Source: Cytophagaceae bacterium
GTDB taxonomy: Bacteria > Bacteroidota > Bacteroidia > Cytophagales > Flexibacteraceae
Length of the DNA stretch: 51,848 bases
Reading direction: 5' to 3'
Assembly (NCBI GenBank): GCA_027487695.1
Contig: JAIYDB010000019.1
Span: forward strand, 79,372-131,219
Below are positions 27,757 to 36,535 of this stretch, one piece after another. Position 1 is the stretch's first letter. Each line of letters starts with the position of its first letter. The notes under the pieces are model-generated. The model was given only the letters and a program-made list of their open reading frames with translations, was not told the DNA's origin and did not search any database. Position numbers and translations under genes: made by a program.

Positions 27757-28173
27757 CTAGCCAAAATACTCTACAAAATTACGAGGCGTTTCGTAAAGCT
27801 TTAATGAATGCAGCTGCGCTCTTGGTTCCGCTTCATGAATTGCAGGGGCAAGAATATTCCAAAACTCAATAATTAGGTTTTCGCAGCTAGCGAGCTTGCC
27901 AACCATAAAATCTACATCTAAGTTCAGGTTCTTATGATCAACCTTATCTACTACCAAGGTTTTAGTAATGGTTGAAAGTTTCTTCAAATCCATCACAAAG
28001 CCAGTATCAGGATTAGGGATACCTTTTACAGTAACAATAAGCTCAAAGTTATGTCCGTGCCAATTGGCATTAGCACAGGGACCAAAAACCGCGTTGTTTT
28101 CCTCTTCAGTCCATGCAGGATTGAAGAGTTTATGGGCGGCGTTAAAATGTTCAATTCGGCTTATGTAAACCAT
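27757..28173 (-). CDS. queD: 6-pyruvoyl/6-carboxy-tetrahydropterin synthase (QueD-like)
   Basis: Small zinc enzyme of 138 residues that acts on 7,8-dihydroneopterin triphosphate. Zinc-binding His residues are in HFNAAHKL and HGHNFEL. The stretch GPCANANWHGHN has a longer Cys-to-HGH spacing (CxxxxxHGH), closer to the PTPS type than to many QueD proteins, so the product may be 6-pyruvoyl- or 6-carboxy-tetrahydropterin. VVDKVDHKNLN is the other conserved block, and the C-terminal LYETPRNFVEYFG completes the fold. Queuosine synthesis is the usual role in bacteria. It starts 2 bp after the upstream permease. Confidence 0.88.
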   Translation of the reverse strand: MVYISRIEHFNAAHKLFNPAWTEEENNAVFGPCANANWHGHNFELIVTVKGIPNPDTGFVMDLKKLSTITKTLVVDKVDHKNLNLDVDFMVGKLASCENLIIEFWNILAPAIHEAEPRAQLHSLKLYETPRNFVEYFG

Positions 28174-28175
28174 TA

Positions 28176-29201
28176 CTAAAATCGGTACGTTTTATTTTGC
28201 AGCAAATATAAAAAGAAAGGTAGCCCCAAAAATGCACTAATTACTCCAATGGGTAATCCAGCTGGCGCATATAGCCATCTGGATATGATATCGCACCACA
28301 TTAAAAGCACGGCGCCTATTAAAAATGTAGCGAAAGTACCCGCTTTGGAACCGACTGGAAAAAATGCTCTTGATAAATGCGGTACTACCAATCCTACAAA
28401 TCCAATTATACCCACCGCCGAAACAGCAACCGCTGAAAACAAGCTACTTAGCACCAAAAGAGTGTATTTTAACTGATTAGTGTTTAGCCCTAAGCTATTG
28501 GCTCTCTGTTCGCCTTGGGTTAAAATTTTGATTGATGGAGAAAGCAATAGCGTAAATACGAAGCTTACTAGTGCTATAATAAATACCAGGAGCAATAACT
28601 GCCAAGTGCTTCTATCCATAGAACCAAGCAGCCAAAAAATTATAGACCGTAATTTATTTTCTTCTGTTGAGTAAAAAATCAAAAGGCTATTTAAGGCTCC
28701 CGCTAAACTGCTGAGTGCTATGCCAGCTAATATCAATTTAAGGGTTTTTGATTCTTTGTATGCTTGCGTGCTTAATGCCAAACTTAATATGGTAACTAAA
28801 AAAGCACCCATTGCAGCCCAAACTGAAATACCATATAAACCTAAGAATGCAACTGGTAAAAAACCTAGAATGGCTGCATTTGCCCCTAACGATGCCCCAG
28901 CGGAAATACCAAGTAGGTAAGGGTCTGCTAGGGGGTTCTGGAAAACAATTTGCATTTGATACCCAGATAATGCCATACCACCACCAATTACTATTGCCAT
29001 CAAAGCCCTCGGTAATCTGAGCTGCCAAATAACGCTTGCTTCTATAGAGTTTTGATAGGGGTTTGTTATAATTTCAAGAATATTAGCATATTGCAATTGG
29101 AAGCTACCTAAGGAAAGGCTTAATAACAGGCCCAATACTGCAAGTAACACAGTAATTGTGATTGTTATTACATGAAAAGCACTACCGCCTTTGGCTTTCA
29201 T
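28176..29201 (-). CDS. FecCD-type ABC transporter permease
   Basis: Inner-membrane permease for a siderophore, heme or cobalamin-like substrate. The ATG at 29199-29201 gives about 341 residues; a GTG ten codons upstream is possible. It has roughly ten hydrophobic segments and the family landmarks LPRALMAIVIGGGMALSGYQ, NPLADPYLLGISAGASLGA and a C-terminal VGIIGFVGLVVPHLSRAF. No ATP-binding or substrate-binding gene is beside it, so the system is incomplete here. The next gene in the cluster (queD-like) starts 2 bp later. It is divergent from the Hpt-REC gene. Confidence 0.93.
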   Translation of the reverse strand: MKAKGGSAFHVITITITVLLAVLGLLLSLSLGSFQLQYANILEIITNPYQNSIEASVIWQLRLPRALMAIVIGGGMALSGYQMQIVFQNPLADPYLLGISAGASLGANAAILGFLPVAFLGLYGISVWAAMGAFLVTILSLALSTQAYKESKTLKLILAGIALSSLAGALNSLLIFYSTEENKLRSIIFWLLGSMDRSTWQLLLLVFIIALVSFVFTLLLSPSIKILTQGEQRANSLGLNTNQLKYTLLVLSSLFSAVAVSAVGIIGFVGLVVPHLSRAFFPVGSKAGTFATFLIGAVLLMWCDIISRWLYAPAGLPIGVISAFLGLPFFLYLLQNKTYRF

Positions 29202-29270
29202 ATCGTATTTTAGTTGCCAGAAATAACGCACCTAAAGCTGATTTACATTTAGTGGTATTTCCTAAAGCCT

Positions 29271-30011
29271 ATGTTTGAAAATGCTCAAGAAAACCTGCCA
29301 ATTGTTAATCATGCAAGAATTCATGCTTTAAAAGCTCATTTAACCGATAGCCAACTTAAGGAGGTTATTGAGATTTATTTGAGCGAAGCAAAGGTAATAC
29401 ACCTAAAACTTATTCAAGCACTCTACAATGAAGATTGGCTACTAGCCTCCAACCTTTTCCATCAATGGAAAGGGGCAGCCCTAAGCATAGGTTTGGATAG
29501 GCTTGGTAACTGGCTTCAAGTACAAGAAAACTGTGCCAACAAGCTACCTTTTCTTGAATTATTGGATATACTTAGTAATCTGATAACCAAAACCAATTTT
29601 GAATTATCCGAATACCTACCCCCTTCACAACTTATACCTATGAAAAAAATTCTAATTGCTGAAGATAGCCTTGCTATTCAAAAATTAACCAAAAATATCT
29701 TCCAAAACCAAGGCTTTGAAATTACCACTGCTAGAAATGGTGAACAAGTGCTGGAAATAATGAAAGAGGAAACTTTTGATGCTATTCTTTTGGACATTGT
29801 AATGCCTGTTTTAGACGGTATAACAACAGCTAAAAGAATTCGCGATTTAGAAGCTAACCCTGGTGATTTACCTTTGATTGCCATTACGGGAAACCCTAAT
29901 AACTATACGGAACATGAGTATTTTGAGTTCGGGTTTGATAGGGTTATGCAAAAACCTATTAACTTTGATGTATTGCTTAAATGGGTAATTGAATTAACCC
30001 ACTCTGAATAA
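29271..30011 (+). CDS. Hpt-REC fusion response regulator
   Basis: Cytoplasmic phosphorelay protein of 246 residues with a reversed domain order: an N-terminal Hpt domain (about 1-110) with the phosphoacceptor His64 in HQWKGAALSIG, then a receiver domain (about 123-242). The receiver has acidic pocket residues E131 and D132, phosphoacceptor D175 (LLDIVMP), T206 (AITGN) and K228 (MQKPI), all intact. There is no DNA-binding or enzymatic output domain and no kinase nearby, so it may relay phosphate between a distant hybrid kinase and another regulator. The next gene starts on the base after its stop, which suggests a paired function. Confidence 0.88.
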   Translation: MFENAQENLPIVNHARIHALKAHLTDSQLKEVIEIYLSEAKVIHLKLIQALYNEDWLLASNLFHQWKGAALSIGLDRLGNWLQVQENCANKLPFLELLDILSNLITKTNFELSEYLPPSQLIPMKKILIAEDSLAIQKLTKNIFQNQGFEITTARNGEQVLEIMKEETFDAILLDIVMPVLDGITTAKRIRDLEANPGDLPLIAITGNPNNYTEHEYFEFGFDRVMQKPINFDVLLKWVIELTHSE

Positions 30012-30296
30012 ATGAAAGTAACCACCCACTATCTGCATAAACTGGAGGAACTTTTCGCTGAGAGCGATTACATACTCAGATATGAAAAGGGAAGTTTTAA
30101 AAGCGGCTGGTGCGTTCTGAACGATACCAAAGTAATCCTAGTAAACGCTTTTTATCCATTAGAAGGAAAGGTAAACTCCTTAATTGAGATTTTGAGGAGC
30201 GTGAAACTAGATACCCAAAAGTTTTCTGATAAGAGCAAAAAGCTCTACTACGAGGTTACTCAACTCGAAATTGAGCTACCTAAAGGAAAAGAATAA
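30012..30296 (+). CDS. Small conserved-looking protein of unknown function
   Basis: A 94-residue soluble protein with no signal peptide or membrane segment. It opens with an amphipathic helix, TTHYLHKLEELFAESDYI, and continues with RYEKGSFKSGWCVLNDTKVI, which reads as a beta-hairpin, and ends in a Lys/Glu-rich tail. I do not recognise the family. Its ATG directly follows the TAA of the Hpt-REC gene, so it belongs to the same transcript and probably works with it. It is convergent with the lipoprotein gene, with 8 bp between stops. Confidence 0.7.
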   Translation: MKVTTHYLHKLEELFAESDYILRYEKGSFKSGWCVLNDTKVILVNAFYPLEGKVNSLIEILRSVKLDTQKFSDKSKKLYYEVTQLEIELPKGKE

Positions 30297-30304
30297 AACA
30301 CTAT

Positions 30305-31018
30305 TTACTTTTTCTTACCCTTTGGAGTAGGACGCTGACCACCTTTTAACGGATCGCCCTTTTGTTGGGTTACCACTTTAGGGGTTGGCGGGGTTGGCAC
30401 ATTAGGTTCTTTCTGCTTTTCTACCACTTCTATTGGCCTAGTTGCAGGATCAGTTTCTGTAACCACTACTTTCGGAGCCTTCTTGGAAGAATCAGTAGTT
30501 GTTGCTGGCTTAGGAGCTACTAGATCTTTAGTAGGCACAACCGGTACTTTGTTTTCTTCCTGGTCACCAAAATCATCAGTAGTATCGGTATCTACTGGCA
30601 TAGAAGGCAAATCAGCACCTTCAACATCGTCGTCTTTTTCGATAACTGGAAGCGCAGGACCTTGTCTGAATTGTTCCTTCAAAACAGAATCTTTTTCAGC
30701 AAACTGCATATTGGAAAGGCTATCCTCTTTACTAGGTTTGTTAAAAACAGTAACCATAGGAATGGTAGCTATCATTTTTTCCTTCTGCTTGTAAGGAACG
30801 TATCTGGCAATTAGGTGTTCATCTTTCAACTTCAGATTCAAATCCAATGGAGTTGAATCTGGTCCAAGTTTTGTTGTAAACTGCTTCTTGGCGGCTTCCT
30901 TATCTAGGTAAAAAACGCTCTGGTATGCAGGACATATATACTCAGTTCTCTTGCAGCTCATAGCCACAAGTGAAAACATGGTAAATAACAACAGACCTTT
31001 GAAGAAAGTAGCCTTCAT
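30305..31018 (-). CDS. Lipoprotein with low-complexity C-terminal half
   Basis: Exported protein of 237 residues started at the ATG at 31016-31018 (MKATFFKGLL); an earlier start would add 11 residues before the signal. The lipobox VAMSC predicts lipidation at Cys22. A short folded-looking part (about 22-115) contains YICPAYQSVFYLDKEAAKKQ. The rest (about 116-237) is rich in Pro, Thr, Lys, Asp and Val and looks disordered. TACCTTTG (31032-31039 on the minus strand) is an exact -7 match just upstream. No family is recognised. It may tether an envelope partner, but this is a guess. Confidence 0.75.
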   Translation of the reverse strand: MKATFFKGLLLFTMFSLVAMSCKRTEYICPAYQSVFYLDKEAAKKQFTTKLGPDSTPLDLNLKLKDEHLIARYVPYKQKEKMIATIPMVTVFNKPSKEDSLSNMQFAEKDSVLKEQFRQGPALPVIEKDDDVEGADLPSMPVDTDTTDDFGDQEENKVPVVPTKDLVAPKPATTTDSSKKAPKVVVTETDPATRPIEVVEKQKEPNVPTPPTPKVVTQQKGDPLKGGQRPTPKGKKK

Positions 31019-31031
31019 ACGTTTCGGTGCA

Positions 31032-31039
31032 CAAAGGTA
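31032..31039 (-). promoter_or_regulatory. Candidate -7 element of the lipoprotein gene
   Basis: TACCTTTG on the minus strand is an exact TAnnTTTG match, ending 13 bp upstream of the ATG. No well-placed TTTG was found at the -33 distance. Confidence 0.4.
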
Positions 31040-31104
31040 AACATTAAACAAACAAAATTTGCCCTTTTTGTTAAGAATAACGCCCCAATTATGCTACAAA
31101 AATA

Positions 31105-31138
31105 GAAATACCGATTGAGCAAGCCCAATCGGTATTTC
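31105..31138 (-). terminator. Intrinsic terminator of the ALDH7-type gene
   Basis: Perfect 13-bp stem GAAATACCGATTG / CAATCGGTATTTC with an 8-nt loop, followed on the minus strand by TATTTTTG. It lies 25 bp after the stop of the aldehyde dehydrogenase gene. Confidence 0.85.
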
Positions 31139-31163
31139 TTAGAATCCTAAATTATGCAAAGGT

Positions 31164-32705
31164 TTAGTCTAAATCAAACTTAATACCTTGTGCTAATGGC
31201 AAAGCAGTTGAATAGTTAACCGTATTGGTCTGACGACGCATATACGCTTTCCAAGAATCTGAACCAGATTCTCTACCACCACCTGTTTCTTTTTCACCAC
31301 CAAAGGCACCGCCAATTTCAGCACCTGAAGTACCAATATTAACGTTGGCAATACCGCAATCGCTACCCTTATAACTTAAGAATAGTTCTGCTTCCAGCAT
31401 ATTAGTAGTGAAGATAGAAGATGATAAACCTTGCTTCACACCATTCTGAATAGCGATAGCGTTGGTTACATCGCCTTCATACTTTAATAAGTATAAAATA
31501 GGCGCGAACGTTTCATGCTGAACCATTTCGTAATGGTTTTCAGCTTCAACTATGGCAGGTACTACAAAGTTACCTTTAGCTAATTCACCATCAGTAATTA
31601 CAGTACCACCGTAAATTAGCTTTCCACCTTCTGCCTGAACGCTAGTTAAAGCATTAGTAAAGTTGGTAACCGCATCTTTATCAATCAATGGTCCTACCAA
31701 GTTGCCTTGCTCTAATGGGCTACCAATTGGCAACTTAGGATATAAACGTAATAGTTCAGATTTTACTTTTTCGTACACATCTGAATGAACAATTAAACGA
31801 CGTGTAGTTGTACAACGCTGACCAGCAGTACCCACTGAACCGAAAATAGTAGCTGCAATAGCCATCTTTAAATCGGCCGATGGAGCAATGATAATTGCAT
31901 TGTTTCCACCTAGTTCAAGAATAGATTTACCTAATCTTGCACCAACTGCAGTACCTACAGCCTTACCCATACGCGTAGAACCAGTAGCAGAAACTAAAGG
32001 TACACGAGTATCTTCAGACATACGCTTACCGATATGTGCATCGCCAATAATTAAGCAGAAAATACCTTCAGGAAGGTTGTTTTCTCTTAATACTTCTTCC
32101 ATAATTTTATGGCAAGCAATAGCAGTTAAAGGTGTTTTCTCACTTGGCTTCCAGATACATACATCGCCACAAACGGCTGCAAGCATACTATTCCAAGCCC
32201 AAACCGCCACAGGGAAGTTAAAGGCAGAAATAATTCCGCAGATACCTAGTGGATGCCACTGCTCAAACATTCTGTGGTCAGGACGTTCGCTAGCCATGGT
32301 TAAACCATATAACTGACGACTTAAGCCTACAGCGAAATCGCAGATATCAATCATTTCCTGAACTTCGCCAAGACCTTCTTGGATAATTTTACCCATTTCA
32401 AGCGATACTAGTTCACCTAGTTCTTGCTTGTAATGACGTAGCTTATCGCCGTACTGCCTAACGATTTCGCCACGCTTAGGAGCAGGCATTTTTTTCCATA
32501 TTTCAAAAGCAGCTTGTGCTTCAGAAATACAAATTTCATAGTCGGCATCGTTAGCCATACTTACCGTAGCAAGGTATGCACCATTGATTGGCGAGAAAAT
32601 TTCACGAGTTTGTGCGCTTTCAGAACCAGACTTTAAACCTGTGTACCAGGCTGAGTTATGGTTAGAAATACGAAGCTTGGCAAGAATATCTTGTACCGAG
32701 GCCAT
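31164..32705 (-). CDS. Aldehyde dehydrogenase, ALDH7 / alpha-aminoadipate-semialdehyde type
   Basis: NAD-dependent dehydrogenase of 513 residues, normal for ALDH7. FNFPVAVWAWNSMLAAVCGD and KPSEKTPL line the cofactor site, ILELGGNNAII holds the catalytic Glu, and SVGTAGQRCTTTRRL the catalytic Cys. The AGQRCTT context and the C-terminal IGGAFGGEKETGGGRESGSD are typical of antiquitin-like ALDH7, which oxidises alpha-aminoadipate semialdehyde in lysine breakdown. Other lysine genes are not visible here, so the substrate is inferred from family only. It ends at a strong terminator and is divergent from the CPBP-type gene. Confidence 0.92.
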   Translation of the reverse strand: MASVQDILAKLRISNHNSAWYTGLKSGSESAQTREIFSPINGAYLATVSMANDADYEICISEAQAAFEIWKKMPAPKRGEIVRQYGDKLRHYKQELGELVSLEMGKIIQEGLGEVQEMIDICDFAVGLSRQLYGLTMASERPDHRMFEQWHPLGICGIISAFNFPVAVWAWNSMLAAVCGDVCIWKPSEKTPLTAIACHKIMEEVLRENNLPEGIFCLIIGDAHIGKRMSEDTRVPLVSATGSTRMGKAVGTAVGARLGKSILELGGNNAIIIAPSADLKMAIAATIFGSVGTAGQRCTTTRRLIVHSDVYEKVKSELLRLYPKLPIGSPLEQGNLVGPLIDKDAVTNFTNALTSVQAEGGKLIYGGTVITDGELAKGNFVVPAIVEAENHYEMVQHETFAPILYLLKYEGDVTNAIAIQNGVKQGLSSSIFTTNMLEAELFLSYKGSDCGIANVNIGTSGAEIGGAFGGEKETGGGRESGSDSWKAYMRRQTNTVNYSTALPLAQGIKFDLD

Positions 32706-32799
32706 ATATTTGGTGAATTAATAGTTTACTGTTTTGAATTACAAAGATTAGCAAACTAGCTGAATAATTAAGTAACAAACCTCACAGAATTTAAAAAGA

Positions 32800-33750
32800 A
32801 TGAAGAAAGTTTGGCAATGGCTTAAAGCCCACGTTATTGAAGACTTCCACCCACTCAGCTATGGGTTAATGGCTATCTACTTGGCAGCTTGGATAATCCT
32901 GAACTATACCATCAATTTAGAAAACGGAGTTATTGATAGCCACTTCGGAACGTGGACCTGCTTTTGGCTGTATTTACTCATGAACTGCACCGTTTATTTA
33001 GGTGCTTGTGCCATCCTCTCGCTGAGTAATCCAAAGTACAGGGGTATTTGGAGTACAAATATGTTGATGCGTGCTTTTGTAGGATGTGCACTCATAGCAG
33101 CCGACCGTTCCTTTTATCTATATGATATTGTACAGCAATGGATTACCGATTACGATGTAATGGTATTTGTAACTAAAGTAGCTAATCAATATGTATCTGT
33201 AATAGTGACCTTGATAGCCCTGTTCATTTTTTACAAAGCCACAGGCGATAGCAAACGCATTAACTACTACGGACTTGCGGGCAAAAACCTAGATGTGAAA
33301 CCCTATTGGCAATTGTTTCTGCTCATGCTACCTCTTATATATCTGGCAACGTTTAATAGCGGGTTTATTAACTACTACCCTACTTTTAAGCGATGGGAGG
33401 TATTACCGAAGCTAGATATAGCCCCTATCCAAACTGTATTGTTATATGAAGGCAGCTACCTTCTGAACTTTATCCAAGTAGAGATGCTATTCCGTGGGTT
33501 CCTTGTTTTGGGGGTGGGTGTTGCTATTGGCGAACGTGCCATTATCCCGATGGTGGCGGTATATTGTGCCCTACACTTTGGCAAACCTGTAGGCGAAACC
33601 ATTAGCAGCATATTTGGCGGCTATATACTAGGAGTACTTGCATTTAAATCCAGAAACATTTACGGAGGCATATTCCTACACATGGGCATAGCCGCAGCGA
33701 TGGACTTATTCGCTTGGCTGGTAAAGTACGGGTTTAGAATACCTAGTTAG
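32800..33750 (+). CDS. CPBP-type intramembrane protease-like protein
   Basis: Polytopic membrane protein of 316 residues with about eight hydrophobic segments. The C-terminal part contains the CPBP (CAAX protease and bacteriocin-processing) motifs: VEMLFRGFLVLG in place of the usual EExxxR, then VYCALHFGKPVGE with the conserved His, and YGGIFLHMGIAAAMD with the second. The first Glu of the EE pair is Val here, while the second Glu and the Arg remain. Activity is therefore uncertain. The role and substrate are unknown. It is convergent with ftsK. Confidence 0.8.
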   Translation: MKKVWQWLKAHVIEDFHPLSYGLMAIYLAAWIILNYTINLENGVIDSHFGTWTCFWLYLLMNCTVYLGACAILSLSNPKYRGIWSTNMLMRAFVGCALIAADRSFYLYDIVQQWITDYDVMVFVTKVANQYVSVIVTLIALFIFYKATGDSKRINYYGLAGKNLDVKPYWQLFLLMLPLIYLATFNSGFINYYPTFKRWEVLPKLDIAPIQTVLLYEGSYLLNFIQVEMLFRGFLVLGVGVAIGERAIIPMVAVYCALHFGKPVGETISSIFGGYILGVLAFKSRNIYGGIFLHMGIAAAMDLFAWLVKYGFRIPS

Positions 33751-33786
33751 CGGAGGTATTGGGAGGAAAGGCGGATAGGGAATAGC

Positions 33787-36267
33787 TTACACCACCCCCA
33801 TTTCCTGCAAACGTTGCTCCAATGCCATTTCGTCCTTAATATATACTTCACGGACTTTGCTGCCTTCTGGCGGACCAACAATGCTGTAGGCTTCTAGCTG
33901 GTCCATCAAGCGGCCAGCACGGGCAAAGCCTAGTTTAAGCTTGCGTTGGATAAGGGAGGTACTTCCTTGTTGGTAACGTACTACCACACGAGCTGCCTCA
34001 GCAAACATTTTGTCTAACTCATTCAAAGCAAACTCTTTGGTATCGCCGCTATCGTCGTTAGGGTCAACGAATTCTGGGAGTTGGTAGGCTTCAGAATAGC
34101 CTTGTTGGTTGCCTATCCACTCACAAATAGCCTCTACCTCTGGGGTATCTACAAACGGACATTGCAAACGGGTAAGTTCTGAGTTAGAACTAAATAGCAT
34201 ATCTCCCTGCCCAATCAAGTTTTCGGCACCTGTTTGGTCTAGGATGGTTCTACTATCAATCTTACTGGTAGTTTTAAACGATAATCTTGCAGGGAAGTTG
34301 GCCTTAATTAAACCGGTAATTACGTTAACAGATGGACGTTGCGTAGCCACTACCAAGTGAATACCAATGGCACGAGCAAGTTGCGCCAAACGAGCAATTG
34401 GGGTTTCTACCTCTTTGCCGGCAGTCATCATTAAGTCTGCCAACTCATCAATAATCAATACAATGTATGGCAAGAAACGGTGGCCATCAGTAGGTAACAA
34501 CTTACGTTCTACAAACTTGAGGTTGTATTCTTTCAGGTTCCTACATCCTGCTTCTTTCAGCATACTGTAACGCATATCCATTTCCTCACAAAGGCTGTTC
34601 AGAGTATGGATAACCTTCTTGGTATCTGTAATAATAGCGTCTTCAGTATTGGGAAGTTTGGCTAAGAAATGCCTTTCAATGGTAGAATAGATGCTTAATT
34701 CCACCTTCTTAGGGTCAACTAAAACCACCTTTAATTGGCTAGGGTGCTTCTTATATAATAAGGAAGTAAGCAACACATTTAGCCCAACCGATTTACCCTG
34801 ACCAGTAGCACCAGCCATCAATAAGTGAGGCATTTTAGCTAAATCGGCTATAAATACTTCATTGCTAATTGTACGTCCGAGAACCACAGGCAACTCAAAG
34901 CCACTGTTCATAAACTTTTCAGTAGCCAATACAGAACGTAAACTTACCAACGATCGGTTTTTATTGGCCACTTCTATCCCGATAGTCCCTTTACCCGGTA
35001 TTGGCGCAATGATACGAATACCTAAGGCTTGTAAACTAAGGGCGATATCGTCTTCCAAATTTTTGATTTTGGATATTCTTATCCCTTTGTCAGGAATAAT
35101 TTCATAAAGAGTGACCGTAGGTCCAACTACCGCAGTAATGTGGGTAATAGTGATACCGTAATGACTTAGGGTATCTACAATTCTATCTTTATTGGCCTTT
35201 ACTTCCTCTTCAGGAACCTTAAATTCTGAATCGCCGTGAGCACGTAAAAGTTCTATTGAAGGACTTATATATCTGCTCAAATCTAATTTTGGGTCGTAAT
35301 TAATACCCTCAGTAGCTACTTTTTCCTGAACAGGAGGCAAAACCACAAAATCACTTTCGGGAATACCTACTAACCCAATTTCAATTTCAGGATCTACAAC
35401 TTGGCGGTTAATACTCAATGATACACCTTCCAAAGCAGGTTCATCTGATTCATCAAAAAGCACTTCGGTTTCAAGGAACTCATCTACTAATGAATGACTA
35501 TGAGGAGGGAGTTCTTCTTGCACCTCCACTTCATCAATAGCTTCAACAGGTGCTGTTTTTTGTAAAGGAGCCTTCTTCAAAGGTTCGTTACTATTACTAG
35601 GCAGCTTTGATTCAGATAAATCGGGAATCCAATTCACCTTATTACTGAATAATACAATGTATCCTACTAATGCAATCCCATAAAAAAGGACCGATCCAAA
35701 GCCAATGAGCTCATTGATAATAGTGGCTATTTCATATCCAATAGAACCTGAAAACGCTGTTATAATTCCATCAACTTTAAAGGTTAGTAGCAAGTAACCA
35801 CCTAAGCAAGAAAGCCATACCCCCCAAAAGGTTAGGGCGATACCAAATTTTTGGGTATTTATAATTTCAAGCTTCAATAGCTTTTGAGCACTACGAATAA
35901 ACAGGTAGATAGGTATAACAAAAGCCGCAATTCCTATACCTCTGTATATAAGATAGTGCGCTAAGAATGCACCAAATAGTCCTGTCCAGTTTACCGCTTC
36001 CCTACCCGACTCTCTAATATCGGTAGTAAAAAAACCGTCAATCAAGGAGTTATCTTCCTCGCCAGTAAAAGGAAAAGAGAGTAAAGCAATAAATAGGTAG
36101 GCACTAAAAAACACAGTAACCAACCTCACATAAATCCAAAAATGCGGGTGTCTAGTAAACGCCAAATTTACAATGGGCTTAGCGGCAGGCTTTTTTGGTT
36201 TTATCTTCTCCTTTTCTTCAGGGGAAGCAAGATTTGGTTTTTCTGTACGTGGAATATTTTGACCCAT
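33787..36267 (-). CDS. ftsK: DNA translocase FtsK/SpoIIIE
   Basis: Septum-located motor that pumps chromosome ends into daughter cells and activates dimer resolution. It has 826 residues, usual for Bacteroidota FtsK. An N-terminal region has about four membrane helices (about 45-210), a polar linker (about 215-330), then the motor domain with Walker A GATGQGKSVGLN, Walker B IVLIIDELADLM, and LPTDGHRFLPYIVLI between. The C-terminal winged-helix gamma domain (about 755-820) contains STSLIQRKLKLGFARAGRLM. A TAGATTTG element lies upstream. Confidence 0.97.
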   Translation of the reverse strand: MGQNIPRTEKPNLASPEEKEKIKPKKPAAKPIVNLAFTRHPHFWIYVRLVTVFFSAYLFIALLSFPFTGEEDNSLIDGFFTTDIRESGREAVNWTGLFGAFLAHYLIYRGIGIAAFVIPIYLFIRSAQKLLKLEIINTQKFGIALTFWGVWLSCLGGYLLLTFKVDGIITAFSGSIGYEIATIINELIGFGSVLFYGIALVGYIVLFSNKVNWIPDLSESKLPSNSNEPLKKAPLQKTAPVEAIDEVEVQEELPPHSHSLVDEFLETEVLFDESDEPALEGVSLSINRQVVDPEIEIGLVGIPESDFVVLPPVQEKVATEGINYDPKLDLSRYISPSIELLRAHGDSEFKVPEEEVKANKDRIVDTLSHYGITITHITAVVGPTVTLYEIIPDKGIRISKIKNLEDDIALSLQALGIRIIAPIPGKGTIGIEVANKNRSLVSLRSVLATEKFMNSGFELPVVLGRTISNEVFIADLAKMPHLLMAGATGQGKSVGLNVLLTSLLYKKHPSQLKVVLVDPKKVELSIYSTIERHFLAKLPNTEDAIITDTKKVIHTLNSLCEEMDMRYSMLKEAGCRNLKEYNLKFVERKLLPTDGHRFLPYIVLIIDELADLMMTAGKEVETPIARLAQLARAIGIHLVVATQRPSVNVITGLIKANFPARLSFKTTSKIDSRTILDQTGAENLIGQGDMLFSSNSELTRLQCPFVDTPEVEAICEWIGNQQGYSEAYQLPEFVDPNDDSGDTKEFALNELDKMFAEAARVVVRYQQGSTSLIQRKLKLGFARAGRLMDQLEAYSIVGPPEGSKVREVYIKDEMALEQRLQEMGVV

Positions 36268-36288
36268 TGCAAATGCTTAAAGCAGCTA

Positions 36289-36296
36289 CAAATCTA
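36289..36296 (-). promoter_or_regulatory. Candidate -7 element of ftsK
   Basis: TAGATTTG on the minus strand is an exact TAnnTTTG match, 21 bp upstream of the ftsK ATG. The -33 region is not convincing. Confidence 0.4.
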
Positions 36297-36435
36297 ATAA
36301 AAGGAGGTGGGTTGCATTATGGAAAAATAGGCAAAGCCAAAAAAATATCATAATCAGGGTTAAAGTTGTTTATATTTATTCTAAATAAGAAAGAATATGC
36401 CATTTGAGCCTATTGTTTATTCAAGGTACGCCCTT

Positions 36436-36486
36436 ACTTAATTAAGTTTGCTACTGGAAAGAAAATATTAGCCTTTGGCAAATATT
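36436..36486. promoter_or_regulatory. Two inverted repeats upstream of the aconitase gene
   Basis: ACTTAATTAAGT (36436-36447) is a perfect 12-bp palindrome. AATATTAGCC-TTT-GGCAAATATT (36464-36486) has 10-bp arms with one mismatch. Both lie within 100 bp of the aconitase ATG, positions suited to operators. Function is not proven. Confidence 0.35.
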
Positions 36487-36535
36487 CACTAGCCAATCCT
36501 ATCAAGTCTATTCTTACACATTATCATACAAACGA

